A DNA stretch of 64,000 nt, from the NCBI GenBank assembly GCA_947476325.1, contig CANJPZ010000002.1:289725-353724 (forward strand), read 5' to 3'. A program made the position numbers and the translations under genes. Origin of the DNA: Caulobacteraceae bacterium (GTDB taxonomy: Bacteria; Pseudomonadota; Alphaproteobacteria; Caulobacterales; Caulobacteraceae). Below the pieces are notes generated by a model that had not been told where the DNA came from, made no database searches, and was given only the letters and a program-made list of their open reading frames with translations. This document shows, piece by piece, positions 20,830 through 29,851 of this stretch (position 1 is the first letter of the stretch; each line of letters starts with the position of its first letter).

Positions 20830-21513
20830 CTACTTGCGCCGCAATAGCTTGCCGGCCTCCAGCGCATAGACGCGGTCCATGTGGCTTGCCAGATCGTGGT
20901 TGTGAGTGGCGATCAGGGCTGCTGCGCCGGTCTGCTTCACCAGGGCCGCCAGACCGTCGAAAACCTGGCCGGAATTGGTGGGGTCGAGGTTGCCCGTCGG
21001 CTCGTCCGCCAGAATAATACGCGGGTCGTTGACCAGGGCCCGGGCCATGGCCACCCTTTGACGCTCGCCGCCGGACAGTTTGGCCGGGATATGATCGAGC
21101 CGGTCCGCCAGTCCCATCCGGTCCAGCAATTCGCTGGCCCGTACGCGCGCCTGCCGGGCGTTGCGCCCGCCGATCATCTGCGGCAGGGCGACATTGTCGA
21201 TCGCGGTGAATTCGGGCAGCAGATGGTGAAACTGATAGACGAAACCGATCGACGCTAGGCGGATCCGCGTCCGCCCGCTATCCTTGAGTTTGCTGCAGTC
21301 CTTTCCGCCGATGAACACCGAACCGCTGGTCGGCCGCTCAAGCAGTCCGGCGGCGTGCAACAGCGATGACTTGCCTGAGCCAGAGGGGCCGATCAGGCCA
21401 ACCACCTCGCCTGGAAACAGGTCCAGACTGACGCCCTTGAGGACGTGGAGAACCTGATCGCCGGACTGATAGTCGCGGACGATATCGCGCAGGGCCAGGA
21501 CAGGTTCACTCAT
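20830..21513 (-). CDS. lolD: Lipoprotein-releasing system ATP-binding protein LolD
   Basis: ABC ATPase that powers extraction of outer-membrane lipoproteins from the inner membrane for transfer to LolA. The 227-residue product has Walker A GPSGSGKSS (about 42-50), Q-loop FVYQFHHLLPEF (LolD-type), signature LSGGERQRVAMARALVNDP, Walker B IILADEPTGNLD and the switch His in ATHNHDLA. The chosen ATG (21511-21513) overlaps the end of the permease gene by 8 nt, so the two subunits are translationally coupled. Confidence 0.95.
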   Translation of the reverse strand: MSEPVLALRDIVRDYQSGDQVLHVLKGVSLDLFPGEVVGLIGPSGSGKSSLLHAAGLLERPTSGSVFIGGKDCSKLKDSGRTRIRLASIGFVYQFHHLLPEFTAIDNVALPQMIGGRNARQARVRASELLDRMGLADRLDHIPAKLSGGERQRVAMARALVNDPRIILADEPTGNLDPTNSGQVFDGLAALVKQTGAAALIATHNHDLASHMDRVYALEAGKLLRRK

Positions 21514-22798
21514 AACGCAGCGCCTCCACCGGGTCGGTGCGCGAAGCCCGCCAGGACGGGTAGAGCGTAACCAGAATGGAAATGGACAGCGTCCATGCAA
21601 ACACCAGCCACACCTCGCCCCAGTCGAGTTTGGCGGGCATGCTGGTCAGGAAATACACATCCGGATTGAACACCAGAACGCCCGTCACCCACTCGATGAA
21701 ATGCTGGATCGGGGTGATGTAGATGCAGAACAGCACACCAAGCACCACGCCCACGGGTGCTGCGGTTACGCCAATCGCGGCGCCCGAAATCAGGAAAACC
21801 CGCATGATCGAGCCCTGGCTGGCGCCGATGGTTCTCAGAATGGCGATGTCGCGCTCCTTGTTCTTCACCAGCATCACCAGGGCTGAAATTATGTTCAGGG
21901 CCGCGATGGCGACGATCAGCATCATGATGATGCGGATCATGTTCCGCTCCACCTGGAGAGCCTCCCAGTAGGACGCGTTCCTGTCCTGCCATGTGCTGAC
22001 CACGCCCCCCTCTCCGGCCGCGGGCCTGAGCAACGGGACCACCCGGTTTATGTGATCCGGATCGGCGACCATGACCTCGATGATGTCGACATCGCCGCCA
22101 CGCCCAAAGAAGGCCTGGGCCTGGGCCAGAGGCATCAGGATATAGGTCTGGTCGTATTCAGCCATGCCGACCGAGAATATGCCGCCGACAACATAGTCCT
22201 TCTGCACAACCCGGCTTCCGCCCAGAGGGGTGGCCGCACCGCCATAGGCCGCCAGGGTGATAGACTCGCCGGCCTGAACCCCAAGGAATTCCGCCAGACG
22301 ATTGCCCATCAGGATGACATTGCCACCGTACTCGCCCTTGCCAAAATCGGTGAGTGACCCGGCCTTGATGTTGTTGACGATCATCGGCTGGTTCTTGAGG
22401 TCCTCGGGCGCCATGCCGCGGACCATGGCCCCGGTCGCCACGCGCCCCAGAGCGATGGTCTGGGACTCGACCAGAGGCGTGACGCTGACGACGCCCGGCA
22501 CGGCACGCAGCCTTGTGACGGTGGGAGGATAGGTCTGCTCGAAAATCGCCTGGCCCTGCACATAAGCGTGGCCGTTGAACCCCAGGATCCGGCTCAGCAG
22601 TTCCGAACGAAATCCGTTCATGACCGACATGACGATAATCAGGACGGCGATCGCCAGGGCGATGGCGGTAAAGGCGATGGCGGAAATCAGACCGACGCCA
22701 AGGCTTTTGCGCTTGGCGCGCAGGTAGCGGAAGGCCAGCAGCCATTCCCACGGCGAAAACAGCTTGCCCGGCGCGATGTCGGTGGTGGGTGACGTCAT
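21506..22798 (-). CDS. lolC: Lipoprotein-releasing ABC transporter permease (LolC/LolE family)
   Basis: Integral membrane permease working with LolD. About 430 residues: a first membrane helix at about 30-60 (LISAIAFTAIALAIAVLIIVMSVMNGFR region), a large periplasmic domain (about 65-270), and three C-terminal helices of the FtsX type (about 285-420), ending in the family tail DPVEALRYE. Only one permease gene is present here, so it probably forms a homodimer as in many alphaproteobacteria; LolC versus LolE cannot be told apart. An alternative start 36 nt upstream (22834) exists; neither has a strong ribosome-binding site. Confidence 0.92.
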   Translation of the reverse strand: MTSPTTDIAPGKLFSPWEWLLAFRYLRAKRKSLGVGLISAIAFTAIALAIAVLIIVMSVMNGFRSELLSRILGFNGHAYVQGQAIFEQTYPPTVTRLRAVPGVVSVTPLVESQTIALGRVATGAMVRGMAPEDLKNQPMIVNNIKAGSLTDFGKGEYGGNVILMGNRLAEFLGVQAGESITLAAYGGAATPLGGSRVVQKDYVVGGIFSVGMAEYDQTYILMPLAQAQAFFGRGGDVDIIEVMVADPDHINRVVPLLRPAAGEGGVVSTWQDRNASYWEALQVERNMIRIIMMLIVAIAALNIISALVMLVKNKERDIAILRTIGASQGSIMRVFLISGAAIGVTAAPVGVVLGVLFCIYITPIQHFIEWVTGVLVFNPDVYFLTSMPAKLDWGEVWLVFAWTLSISILVTLYPSWRASRTDPVEALRYE

Positions 22799-22874
22799 GG
22801 AGGGGAATTCGAATCCTTCGAGGCCCGGGCGCATCCTGATCTAACGCGCGAGACGAAGCTTGGCGAGCAAGGCG

Positions 22875-22917
22875 CCAAAAGAAAGGCCGCGGCTCTCGGG
22901 AGGGAGAGGCGCGGCCT
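22875..22917 (-). terminator. Rho-independent terminator between the 132-residue gene and lolC
   Basis: A 14-bp stem with one mismatch: 22884-22897 pairs with 22904-22917 around a 6-base loop (22898-22903). On the minus strand it is followed by TTTCTTTTGG. It would end transcription coming from the gene at 23096-23494. Between that gene's stop and this hairpin, 22918-23095, I see no convincing gene or RNA. Confidence 0.7.
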
Positions 22918-23095
22918 AAAGTTGGAATTTCGCCATGAAGCCGGTCCGGGAGGGGAGCGAGGGAAGGGTCCGAACCAGCAACTTCAGACTAGGCGTCCCC
23001 TGCCCCGTATCCCGAGAAAATCCAGCGCCTCATTGTGCGTTGCGGCATTTTGCCCATCAATTGGACAACCCTTTGTGCCCGGGCGGCCAGACTGC

Positions 23096-23494
23096 CTATC
23101 TTGGCGACAGGGTGGTGAAGGTTACATAACCGCGCTCCACCAGACGGCGCATGCCGTCATAGGCGGCGGTCAGTTCCTCGAAAGTCATCCGGGCGATCAG
23201 AAGCTCGTCGATCTGGGCCGCGGTCGGCAGGACGGCGTTATCGCTGAGGGACATGGCCTTGCGCACCCACGCGGCGCGGGCGTGGGCGGCGGCGACGGCC
23301 AGGCGCTGAACCTTGTCGGTGTCCAGAGCGCCGATATCGTGGCCGACAGCTTCTCGGTTGGCGGCAAAAGCGGTGTAGTCGATCTGCTCCAGCTGGGCGC
23401 GCATGCGCTTTTGCACTTGCGGATCATCGGACATTTCCGGTTCGAAGTGATCGTAATTGCGGCGTCGCACGCTGTTGGTCCTGATCGTAGACAT
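23096..23494 (-). CDS. Hypothetical protein, 132 residues
   Basis: I do not recognise the family. The product is soluble, with no signal or membrane segment, rich in Ala, Arg and charged residues, and probably mostly helical (for example KRMRAQLEQIDYTAF and a C-terminal EELTAAYDGMRRLVERGY). It is supported by an ATG with a strong GGAGGA 6 nt upstream and codon use like its neighbours, and by a terminator hairpin about 180 bp downstream. It is divergent from ppk2 with about 95 bp between, so shared regulation with polyphosphate metabolism is possible but unproven. Confidence 0.7.
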   Translation of the reverse strand: MSTIRTNSVRRRNYDHFEPEMSDDPQVQKRMRAQLEQIDYTAFAANREAVGHDIGALDTDKVQRLAVAAAHARAAWVRKAMSLSDNAVLPTAAQIDELLIARMTFEELTAAYDGMRRLVERGYVTFTTLSPR

Positions 23495-23589
23495 CGCCTA
23501 TCCTCCCGGAAGACACGAGATATGAGCTGCAAATCTACTCTGGGCGCCCTTAATGGCGATTGAACAGGTTTAATGGAGCCCTTCCGGCC

Positions 23590-24351
23590 ATGAGTGACGA
23601 CAAGGACGCCGACAAGGACTTCGACCGGCTTCACCTGGCCCTCGTGCACTGGCAACAGGGCGCGATCGAGCGGGGTGAAAAGACCGCGATCATCTTTGAA
23701 GGCCGTGATGCGTCCGGAAAGGACGGGGCCATCAAGCGGGTGATCGAAAATCTGTCAGTGCGCAACACCAGGGTCGTGGCCCTGTCCAAACCTTCGGATC
23801 GGGAACGTAAGTCCTGGTTCTTCCAGCGCTATGTCGAACATCTGCCGGCGGGGGGCGAACTGCTGATCTTCAACCGCTCCTGGTACAATCGGGGTGGCGT
23901 TGAGCGCGTGATGGAATTTTCAACTCTCGACGAACAGGAAGACTTCCTGCGGGTCACGCCCCGGTTCGAATCAATGCTGGTCGGCGCGGGGATCAAGCTG
24001 ATCAAGCTGTGGCTCGATGTCTCGAAGGTCGAACAGGCCAAACGGCTTGCTGAGCGCAAATCCGACCCCCTCAAGGTGCTGAAATGCAGCCCGTTGGATG
24101 AATATGCCCAGTCCCGCTGGGACGCTTATTCGGCCGCCCGCGATGAGATGCTGAACCGGACCGACACCGAGATCGCCCCCTGGTTTTGTGTAAGGGCTGA
24201 TCAAAAAAAGGCCGCCCACAAAAACGTCCTGCGCCATTTGATCCATGAACTGGGAAACGAAAAGGAATCTGGAAAGATCGAAAAGCAGGATCCGCAGGTA
24301 CTGTTCCGCTTCGAGCCGGCAGCGATCGAGGACGGCCGGCTGGCGAAGTAG
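23590..24351 (+). CDS. ppk2: Polyphosphate kinase 2 (PPK2 family)
   Basis: PPK2 enzymes use polyphosphate to phosphorylate nucleotides (class-dependent: GDP/ADP to GTP/ATP, or AMP to ADP). The 253-residue product has Walker A FEGRDASGKDGAIKR (about 37-51), the conserved ERKSWFFQRYVEHLPAGGE, lid/Walker B region FNRSWYNRGGVERVM and KLWLDVSK. The single-domain length and ending suit class I-type enzymes, but the class is not certain. The upstream TTG at 23560 is in frame; the ATG at 23590 gives the common MSD... start. Confidence 0.92.
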   Translation: MSDDKDADKDFDRLHLALVHWQQGAIERGEKTAIIFEGRDASGKDGAIKRVIENLSVRNTRVVALSKPSDRERKSWFFQRYVEHLPAGGELLIFNRSWYNRGGVERVMEFSTLDEQEDFLRVTPRFESMLVGAGIKLIKLWLDVSKVEQAKRLAERKSDPLKVLKCSPLDEYAQSRWDAYSAARDEMLNRTDTEIAPWFCVRADQKKAAHKNVLRHLIHELGNEKESGKIEKQDPQVLFRFEPAAIEDGRLAK

Positions 24352-24470
24352 GCCGTTCGTGCACAACCTGGCCGAACTGTCCGGAATCTTCTGCCTGCTT
24401 CACATTGCCCGCCGCTCTGACTCGCCTGTAGGGTGGCGTCAGCGCCGTAAGAGCACAGGGGGATAACGCC

Positions 24471-25814
24471 ATGGCGACCGCGCGCACTGTCCGACACAGT
24501 AATGCAACCCTGGCCGCCTTTGCGGCGCCCTGCCTGCCCATGGCGGCGCTCGGCCTGCCGCTGGTGGTGCACCTGCCGCATTTCTACGCCCAGTCCATCG
24601 GCCTGCCGTTGGGGACCGTGGGCCTGATCTTCCTGATTGTGCGGCTGATCGACATCGGTTTCGACCCGATCCTCGGCAGCCTTATGGACCGGACGCGCAC
24701 GAAACTCGGGCGCTTCAAGCCCTGGCTTGTCGCCAGTATTGTGGTCATGGGCCTGGCGACCTGGATGCTGTTCATGCCGCCCGGCGGCAAGGCCAACGAG
24801 GTGTTTCTCGGCGGCTGGCTGCTGCTGGTTTATCTCGGATTTTCCATGTCGGTCCTGGCCCAGACCTCGTGGGCCAGCGTGCTGTCGCCCGACTATGACC
24901 AGCGCTCGCGCATCTACGGATTCTGGACCACGGGCAATGTCATCGGCATCATTCTGGTGCTCGTCTTGCCCGTCGCCGTCAGCAAGATGGGCGGGCTTGA
25001 GCCGGCCCAGGTGTCGATCATGGGTTGGTTCATCATCGTCCTGCTACCCTTGACCATCGGTCTTGCGGTCTGGCGGGTGCCCGAGCCGGTTCCAGACAAG
25101 CCCACCCACGGCAATATCCGTGACTACCTCGATTTCCTGAAACTGGCGGCGGTGCGGCGGCTGATGTGGACGGACCTGTTGTTCGGCCTGGCGCCCGGTA
25201 TCACCGGCGCGCTTGCCCTCTTCTACTTCGCCACCGTCAAGCAGATGGACACTTTCCACGCCCAACTGCTGATCTTCTTCTACTTTGCCGCCGGACTGGT
25301 GGGCGCAAGCCTATGGACCATCGTCGCCACGAAGATCGGCAAGCACCGGGCCATGGCGCTGGCGGGTGTTTTGTTCGCCGTCTCCTATGTGGGCGTATTC
25401 CTGGCCCCGGCCGGCAATTTCACCTTGCAGGCCCTGTCGATGATTGGCGTCGGCATTCCATTCTGCGCCAATCAGGTCCTGTTGCGCGCCATGCTGGCCG
25501 ACGTGGGCGATGAGGATCGGTTGCTGTCGGGTCAGGACCGCACAGGCATGTTGTTCGCCCTGCTGACCGCGACCAACAAGGTTGGTTACGCCCTGGCGGC
25601 GCTGACTTTTCTGCCGCTGGGCATGGCCGGGTTCGACCAGGCCGATGGCGCGCGCCAGACGGCACAGGCCCTGGACATGCTGACGATCCTGTTCGTCGGC
25701 CTGCCCATCGCCGTTCTGCTGATCGCCTCTTGGGTCATCTACAGTTTCCCGCTGGACAAGGAACGGCAGCAGCAGATCCGCGCGCAACTGGAAGCCCGCG
25801 ACAAGGCAGGCTAA
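24471..25814 (+). CDS. MFS transporter, glycoside-pentoside-hexuronide (GPH) symporter type
   Basis: A 447-residue inner-membrane protein with about 12 hydrophobic segments. The cytoplasmic loop after helix 2 carries the GPH/MelB-type motif DIGFDPILGSLMDRTRTKLGRFKPW (acidic pair plus GRxKPW), typical of cation-coupled sugar symporters; the substrate is unknown. A second GPH-like KIGKHRAMAL loop lies between helices 8 and 9. It starts at an ATG with a weak GGGGG upstream, 119 bp after ppk2, and mazG starts 8 nt after its stop. Confidence 0.86.
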   Translation: MATARTVRHSNATLAAFAAPCLPMAALGLPLVVHLPHFYAQSIGLPLGTVGLIFLIVRLIDIGFDPILGSLMDRTRTKLGRFKPWLVASIVVMGLATWMLFMPPGGKANEVFLGGWLLLVYLGFSMSVLAQTSWASVLSPDYDQRSRIYGFWTTGNVIGIILVLVLPVAVSKMGGLEPAQVSIMGWFIIVLLPLTIGLAVWRVPEPVPDKPTHGNIRDYLDFLKLAAVRRLMWTDLLFGLAPGITGALALFYFATVKQMDTFHAQLLIFFYFAAGLVGASLWTIVATKIGKHRAMALAGVLFAVSYVGVFLAPAGNFTLQALSMIGVGIPFCANQVLLRAMLADVGDEDRLLSGQDRTGMLFALLTATNKVGYALAALTFLPLGMAGFDQADGARQTAQALDMLTILFVGLPIAVLLIASWVIYSFPLDKERQQQIRAQLEARDKAG

Positions 25815-25822
25815 CGAGGAGC

Positions 25823-26617
25823 ATGGCCGACAGCCCTGCCCTCATCCGCCTGCTCGACATCATGGCCCGGTTGCGCGACCGCGAAACCGGATGCCCGTGG
25901 GACGTCGAGCAGACGTTCGCCACCATCGCCCCCTATACGGTGGAGGAAGCCTATGAGGTCGCCGACGCCATCGAGCGCGGCGATATCGGCGACATCCGCG
26001 AGGAACTGGGCGATCTGCTGTTCCAGGTGGTCTTCCACAGCCGCATCGCCGAGGAAGCCGGCCACTTCGCCTTTGACGATGTGGCCACCGCCATCAGCGA
26101 CAAGATGATCCGCCGCCATCCCCACGTCTTCGATGGCGCCAACTATCGCACCTCCGAAGAACAGACGCTGGCGTGGGAGGTCACCAAGGCCGCCGAACGC
26201 GCCGCCAGGGGCAAGACGCCCAGCATTCTGGACGATGTCCCCCGCGGCCTTCCGGCCCTGATGCGTGCGGTGAAACTGACCAAACGCGCCGCCCGCGTCG
26301 GCTTCGACTGGCCATCGACCGCCGAGGTCCTGGGCAAACTGCGCGAGGAAGTGGCCGAGCTGGAAGTCGAAATCGACACCGCCGACCACGCAAAGGCTCG
26401 CGAGGAACTGGGCGATGTGCTGTTCGTCATCGCCAACCTCGCCCGTAAGCTCGACATCGAACCCGAAGACGCCCTGCGCGCCACCAACGCCAAGTTCTCA
26501 CGGCGCTTTGCCTTCATCGAAGCGGCGCTGGCGGCGGACGGGCGAACACCGGATCAGTCCGACCTTGAAGAAATGGACCGGCTGTGGGACGCGGCCAAGG
26601 TGGATGAGCGGAAATAG
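25823..26617 (+). CDS. mazG: Nucleoside triphosphate pyrophosphohydrolase MazG
   Basis: House-cleaning all-alpha NTP pyrophosphohydrolase, 264 residues with two MazG domains. Each has the Mg-binding acidic pattern: first domain EEAYEVADAIERG and REELGDLLFQVVFH (about 35-75), second EEVAELEVEI and REELGDVLFVIANLARK (about 175-215). The N-terminal GCPWDVEQT segment is typical of full-length MazG. The ATG at 25823 lies just behind ACGAGGA, 8 nt after the transporter stop. It ends convergently, 2 nt from folK. Confidence 0.95.
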   Translation: MADSPALIRLLDIMARLRDRETGCPWDVEQTFATIAPYTVEEAYEVADAIERGDIGDIREELGDLLFQVVFHSRIAEEAGHFAFDDVATAISDKMIRRHPHVFDGANYRTSEEQTLAWEVTKAAERAARGKTPSILDDVPRGLPALMRAVKLTKRAARVGFDWPSTAEVLGKLREEVAELEVEIDTADHAKAREELGDVLFVIANLARKLDIEPEDALRATNAKFSRRFAFIEAALAADGRTPDQSDLEEMDRLWDAAKVDERK

Positions 26618-26619
26618 AC

Positions 26620-27114
26620 TCAGTCTTGCAGGGGCGCCGCATCGGCGCCGACACCTGCGCCGCGCGCCAGCATCGCCGCCGACTGTCCAAGCGCCGGATG
26701 CACCCAATCAGGCGCGATTTCGGCAAGCGGGCCCATAACGAAGCGCCGCTCGTGGGCCCTGGGATGCGGAATGGTTGGCGCATCGCCAACCACCCGGCCG
26801 TGGGCGATCAGGTCCAGGTCCAACGTGCGGGGTGCATTGCGTGCTGCCCGGTCGCGGCCGAACGCCCGCTCGATATCGTGCAGGCGCGCCAGAACCTGCG
26901 CCGGGCCCAGGTTCGTTTCGATCAGCACCACCCCGTTCACATAGGGCGGATCGGCCGGGTCCGGCCAGGCAGCCGAACGCCACCAGCGAGAGACATGAGT
27001 CACGGCAAGGCCAGCGTCACCCATGGACGTCACGGCCGCTTCCAGAAGCGCCCGTGGCGAGTCATACTCACCGGGCAAATTTGAACCGAAGGCGACGATC
27101 ACCGCCCGATCCAT
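26620..27114 (-). CDS. folK: 2-amino-4-hydroxy-6-hydroxymethyldihydropteridine pyrophosphokinase
   Basis: HPPK transfers pyrophosphate from ATP to hydroxymethyldihydropterin, the step before dihydropteroate synthase in folate synthesis. The 164-residue product has the family landmarks: AFGSNLPG at the N-terminus, PYVNGVVLIET, the ATP/Mg segment RTLDLDLIAHG (two conserved Asp) and IPHPRAHERRFVMGPLAEIAPDW. Its start is 31 bp from the divergent NYN-domain gene, an unusually tight divergent promoter region. Confidence 0.95.
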   Translation of the reverse strand: MDRAVIVAFGSNLPGEYDSPRALLEAAVTSMGDAGLAVTHVSRWWRSAAWPDPADPPYVNGVVLIETNLGPAQVLARLHDIERAFGRDRAARNAPRTLDLDLIAHGRVVGDAPTIPHPRAHERRFVMGPLAEIAPDWVHPALGQSAAMLARGAGVGADAAPLQD

Positions 27115-27145
27115 TTGATTTAAATTGTTTCTAGAGGTCTTTGAA

Positions 27146-27733
27146 ATGACGTTTTATCCTACAGACAAGCTCGCCCTGTTTGTCGACGGTGCCAACTTCT
27201 TTTCCGCCGCCCGCGTCCTCAACATCGACATCGATTATAAAAAGCTGCTCGACGAGTTCAGGAAACGCGGCGTCCTGATCCGCGCCTATTATTACACCGC
27301 CATCGCCGAGGACGAGGACTATTCGCCGATACGGCCCCTCGCCGATTGGCTCGACTACAACGGTTTTACAATGGTGACCAAGCCGGCCCGCTCCTACACG
27401 GACGCGCAGGGGCGCAAGCGCTGGCGCGGCGACATGAAGATCGAGATGGCCGTCGACATCCTGGAGATGACCGCTCACGCCGATCACATCGTGCTGTTCT
27501 CCGGTGATGGCGATTTCTGCCGCCTCGTCGCAGCCGTTCAGGCCCGCGGGGTGCGCGTCACCGTCGTCTCGACGGTCAAGTCCCAGCCCCCCCAGGCCTC
27601 CGATGACCTGCGCCGCCAGTGCGACGACTTTGTCGACCTCAACGATCTGGCCGCCATCATCGGCCGGCCAAAGCGCGACCAGAACAGCGCCCTACCCCGC
27701 TTCATTCAGGGCGACGATGATCACGATGACTGA
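27146..27733 (+). CDS. NYN-domain (LabA/DUF88-type) putative ribonuclease
   Basis: A 195-residue NYN (PIN-like) domain protein. The conserved acidic residues sit in FVDGANFF (Asp14), GDMKIEMAVDILEM and LFSGDGDFCRLV, a pattern that coordinates metal in PIN/NYN nucleases; AAVQARGVRVTVVS follows. RNA processing or decay is the inferred role. The ATG at 27146 has AGAGG 8 nt upstream. The last codons overlap the start of the uracil-DNA glycosylase gene by 8 nt. Confidence 0.87.
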   Translation: MTFYPTDKLALFVDGANFFSAARVLNIDIDYKKLLDEFRKRGVLIRAYYYTAIAEDEDYSPIRPLADWLDYNGFTMVTKPARSYTDAQGRKRWRGDMKIEMAVDILEMTAHADHIVLFSGDGDFCRLVAAVQARGVRVTVVSTVKSQPPQASDDLRRQCDDFVDLNDLAAIIGRPKRDQNSALPRFIQGDDDHDD

Positions 27734-28367
27734 TGTCTTGCCCGAGCCCGGCCGCGACTGCCCGCTCTGTCCGCGCCTGGTCGCCTACCGGTGCGAGAAC
27801 CAGCGCGCCAACCCCGCCTGGTTCAACGGCCCCGCCCCCTCGTTCGGTGATGAGAACGCCCAGCTGCTGGTCGTGGGCCTGGCCCCCGGTCGCACCGGCG
27901 CCAACCGTACGGGCCGGCCGTTCACTGGCGACCACGCTGGCATGCTGCTCTACGAGACCCTGATCAAATACGGCTTCGCCAAAGGTCACTATCAGGCCCG
28001 ACCCGATGACGGCCTGATCCTGACCGGCTGCATGATCACCAACGCCGTGCGCTGCGCCCCGCCAGGCAACAAGCCAGAGACGTCGGAGGAAAATACCTGC
28101 CGCCCGTTCCTGGCCGCCCGCATCGCCGCTTTGCCGAAGCTCAAGGTGATCGTGACCCTGGGCGACGTTTCGCGGCGTAATGTGTTGAAAGCCCTGGGTT
28201 TGAAGGCATCAGCCACAGCTGGCGGACACGGCGCCGAGTTCGAGACCAACCGCTATCGCCTGATTAACAGCTACCACTGCTCGCGCCTCAACACGAACAC
28301 CGGCCGCCTGACCACGCCGATGTTCGAAGCGGTGTTTGACCGGGCGCGGGCGCTGATCGAGGCCTAA
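27726..28367 (+). CDS. Type-5 (UDGb) uracil-DNA glycosylase
   Basis: Base-excision repair enzyme of the iron-sulfur UDG superfamily, 213 residues. Motif A is [19 protein letters not shown] (about 58-76), which lacks the catalytic Asp/Asn of family 1 and is typical of family 5; the last motif is [11 protein letters not shown]. Cys12 and Cys15 (CPLC) plus later Cys in TNAVRC and ENTC fit a [4Fe-4S] cluster. The ATG at 27726 overlaps the NYN stop; an ATG 9 nt earlier is also in frame. The stop overlaps smpB by 4 nt tail-to-tail. Confidence 0.9.
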   Translation: MTDVLPEPGRDCPLCPRLVAYRCENQRANPAWFNGPAPSFGDENAQLLVVGLAPGRTGANRTGRPFTGDHAGMLLYETLIKYGFAKGHYQARPDDGLILTGCMITNAVRCAPPGNKPETSEENTCRPFLAARIAALPKLKVIVTLGDVSRRNVLKALGLKASATAGGHGAEFETNRYRLINSYHCSRLNTNTGRLTTPMFEAVFDRARALIEA

Positions 28368-28834
28368 CCCTTCTCCCGCATCAACCTCGCCTTGTCGCGT
28401 TGCCAGTCGCGGGCGGCGGTGGTCTCGCGCTTGTCGTGGGCCTTCTTGCCGGTGGCCACGGCGATCTCCAGCTTGGCGATGCCCTTGTCGTTCCAGTAAA
28501 GGCGCGTGGGCACAAGGGTGCGGCCGTCGCGCTGAACCGCCCCCGAAAGTTTGTCTATCTGTTTGGCATGCAGCAGCAGCTTCCGCGGCCGGCGCGGCTC
28601 GTGGTTGAAGCGGTTGCCCCCGGCATAGGGCGGGATGTCGGCATTGATCAGCATGATCGCGCCATTCTCCACAGCCGCGTAGGATTCGGCGATATTGGCC
28701 TTGCCGGCCCGCAGGGATTTCACCTCGGTGCCCGTCAGCATGATGCCGGCCTCGACCGTGTCCTCCAGGAAGTAGTCGAAACGCGCCCGCCGGTTCTCGG
28801 CGATCAGGGTGGATTTTTCGCCTTTCGCGGCCAT
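28364..28834 (-). CDS. smpB: tmRNA-binding protein SmpB
   Basis: SmpB brings tmRNA to stalled ribosomes for trans-translation. It is 156 residues, full length. Visible motifs: [11 protein letters not shown] at the N-terminus, [19 protein letters not shown], the [26 protein letters not shown] core and a basic, normally disordered tail. Its ATG overlaps the dapA stop by 1 nt (TGATG), so dapA and smpB are translationally coupled. Confidence 0.96.
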   Translation of the reverse strand: MAAKGEKSTLIAENRRARFDYFLEDTVEAGIMLTGTEVKSLRAGKANIAESYAAVENGAIMLINADIPPYAGGNRFNHEPRRPRKLLLHAKQIDKLSGAVQRDGRTLVPTRLYWNDKGIAKLEIAVATGKKAHDKRETTAARDWQRDKARLMREKG

Positions 28835-29718
28835 CAGACCACGCCGGCGTCTTTCATGGCGGCCAGGATGGCGGGCTTGACCGCCTCGGCGCAGGGCGCG
28901 ATCGGCAGACGGGCAGCCTCTTCACACAGACCCAGATGGGCCAGGGCGAACTTGGTCGGCGCCGGCGAAGCGTCCAGGAACAGCGCCTCGCTCAGCCGCG
29001 CCAGACGATCCTGCCAGTACAACGCCGTCTTCCAGTCGCCGGTCATGCAGGCGTCATAGAACTTCGCCACGGCCTCGGGCGCGACGTTGGAAGTGACGGT
29101 AATGCAGCCGTGGCCGCCGTAAGCCATATAACCGTGCGCGCTCATGTCATCGCCCGACAGCAGGATCCAGTCGCCGCCGCACTCCAGTCTCTGGCCGGCG
29201 ATGCGGCCCATATTGCCGGTGGCGTCCTTGATGCCGACGATATTGGGCAGCCTGGACAGCCGCGCCAGGGTGGCGTTGGAAATATCGACGCTGGTTCGGC
29301 CGGGCACATTGTAGACCAGCACTGGCATCTGAACCGCCTCGTTGATCGCGGCATAGTGCTGATAGAGCCCCTCCTGGCTGGGCCGGTTGTAGTAGGGCGT
29401 CACCACCAGGGCGGCATCGGCGCCTACGGTCTTGGCATGGCGGACCAGTTCGATGGCCTCGCGGGTGGAATTGGAGCCGGCGCCGGCGACCACGCGGATG
29501 CGCCCGGCGCAAGTCTTGACGCACAGTTCGACGACCCGGCGATGTTCGTCATGGGTCAGGGTGGCGCTCTCGCCGGTGGTGCCGACCGGCACGACGCCGT
29601 GGATGCCGGCGGCGATCTGACGTTCGAGCAGGCGAATGAACGCCTCTTCGTCAACTTCGCCATCCCGGAATGGCGTAATCAGCGCGGTGATCGCGCCTCG
29701 AATCGAAGGTTGTGACAT
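28834..29718 (-). CDS. dapA: 4-hydroxy-tetrahydrodipicolinate synthase
   Basis: First committed enzyme of the diaminopimelate/lysine pathway: condenses pyruvate with aspartate semialdehyde. 294 residues, TIM barrel. Schiff-base Lys164 lies in GIKDATG; the TTGE motif at 47-50 and Tyr136 in VYNVPGR complete the active site. A TTG 9 nt upstream is in frame; the ATG at 29718 gives the usual start. DAP is needed for peptidoglycan, which fits the nearby lytic transglycosylase, though the latter is divergently transcribed. Confidence 0.95.
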   Translation of the reverse strand: MSQPSIRGAITALITPFRDGEVDEEAFIRLLERQIAAGIHGVVPVGTTGESATLTHDEHRRVVELCVKTCAGRIRVVAGAGSNSTREAIELVRHAKTVGADAALVVTPYYNRPSQEGLYQHYAAINEAVQMPVLVYNVPGRTSVDISNATLARLSRLPNIVGIKDATGNMGRIAGQRLECGGDWILLSGDDMSAHGYMAYGGHGCITVTSNVAPEAVAKFYDACMTGDWKTALYWQDRLARLSEALFLDASPAPTKFALAHLGLCEEAARLPIAPCAEAVKPAILAAMKDAGVV

Positions 29719-29851
29719 GGTGAGCAAGAAGCCGTGATCAGCGCCGCCCCGGTGTTGCGGCTATAGGGTTTGGCCGGACAATATGGCGTCGCGCGGTCGC
29801 ACTGCAACGCCTTTGCACAACTAAGCCGTCTGATATGGAGCCTCGAGCGTC

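Noticed and set aside
22934..22985. Sequence reminiscent of the SRP RNA core (GGTCCGGGAGGGGAGC)
   Set aside because: The conserved GGAAG internal-loop bases are missing and no long pairing arm flanks it; probably chance in purine-rich DNA.
22922..23563. 213-codon plus-strand frame over the 132-residue hypothetical gene
   Set aside because: Its second half is antisense to the gene with the strong GGAGGA site, and the first half lies in an intergenic, terminator-adjacent region; composition looks non-coding.
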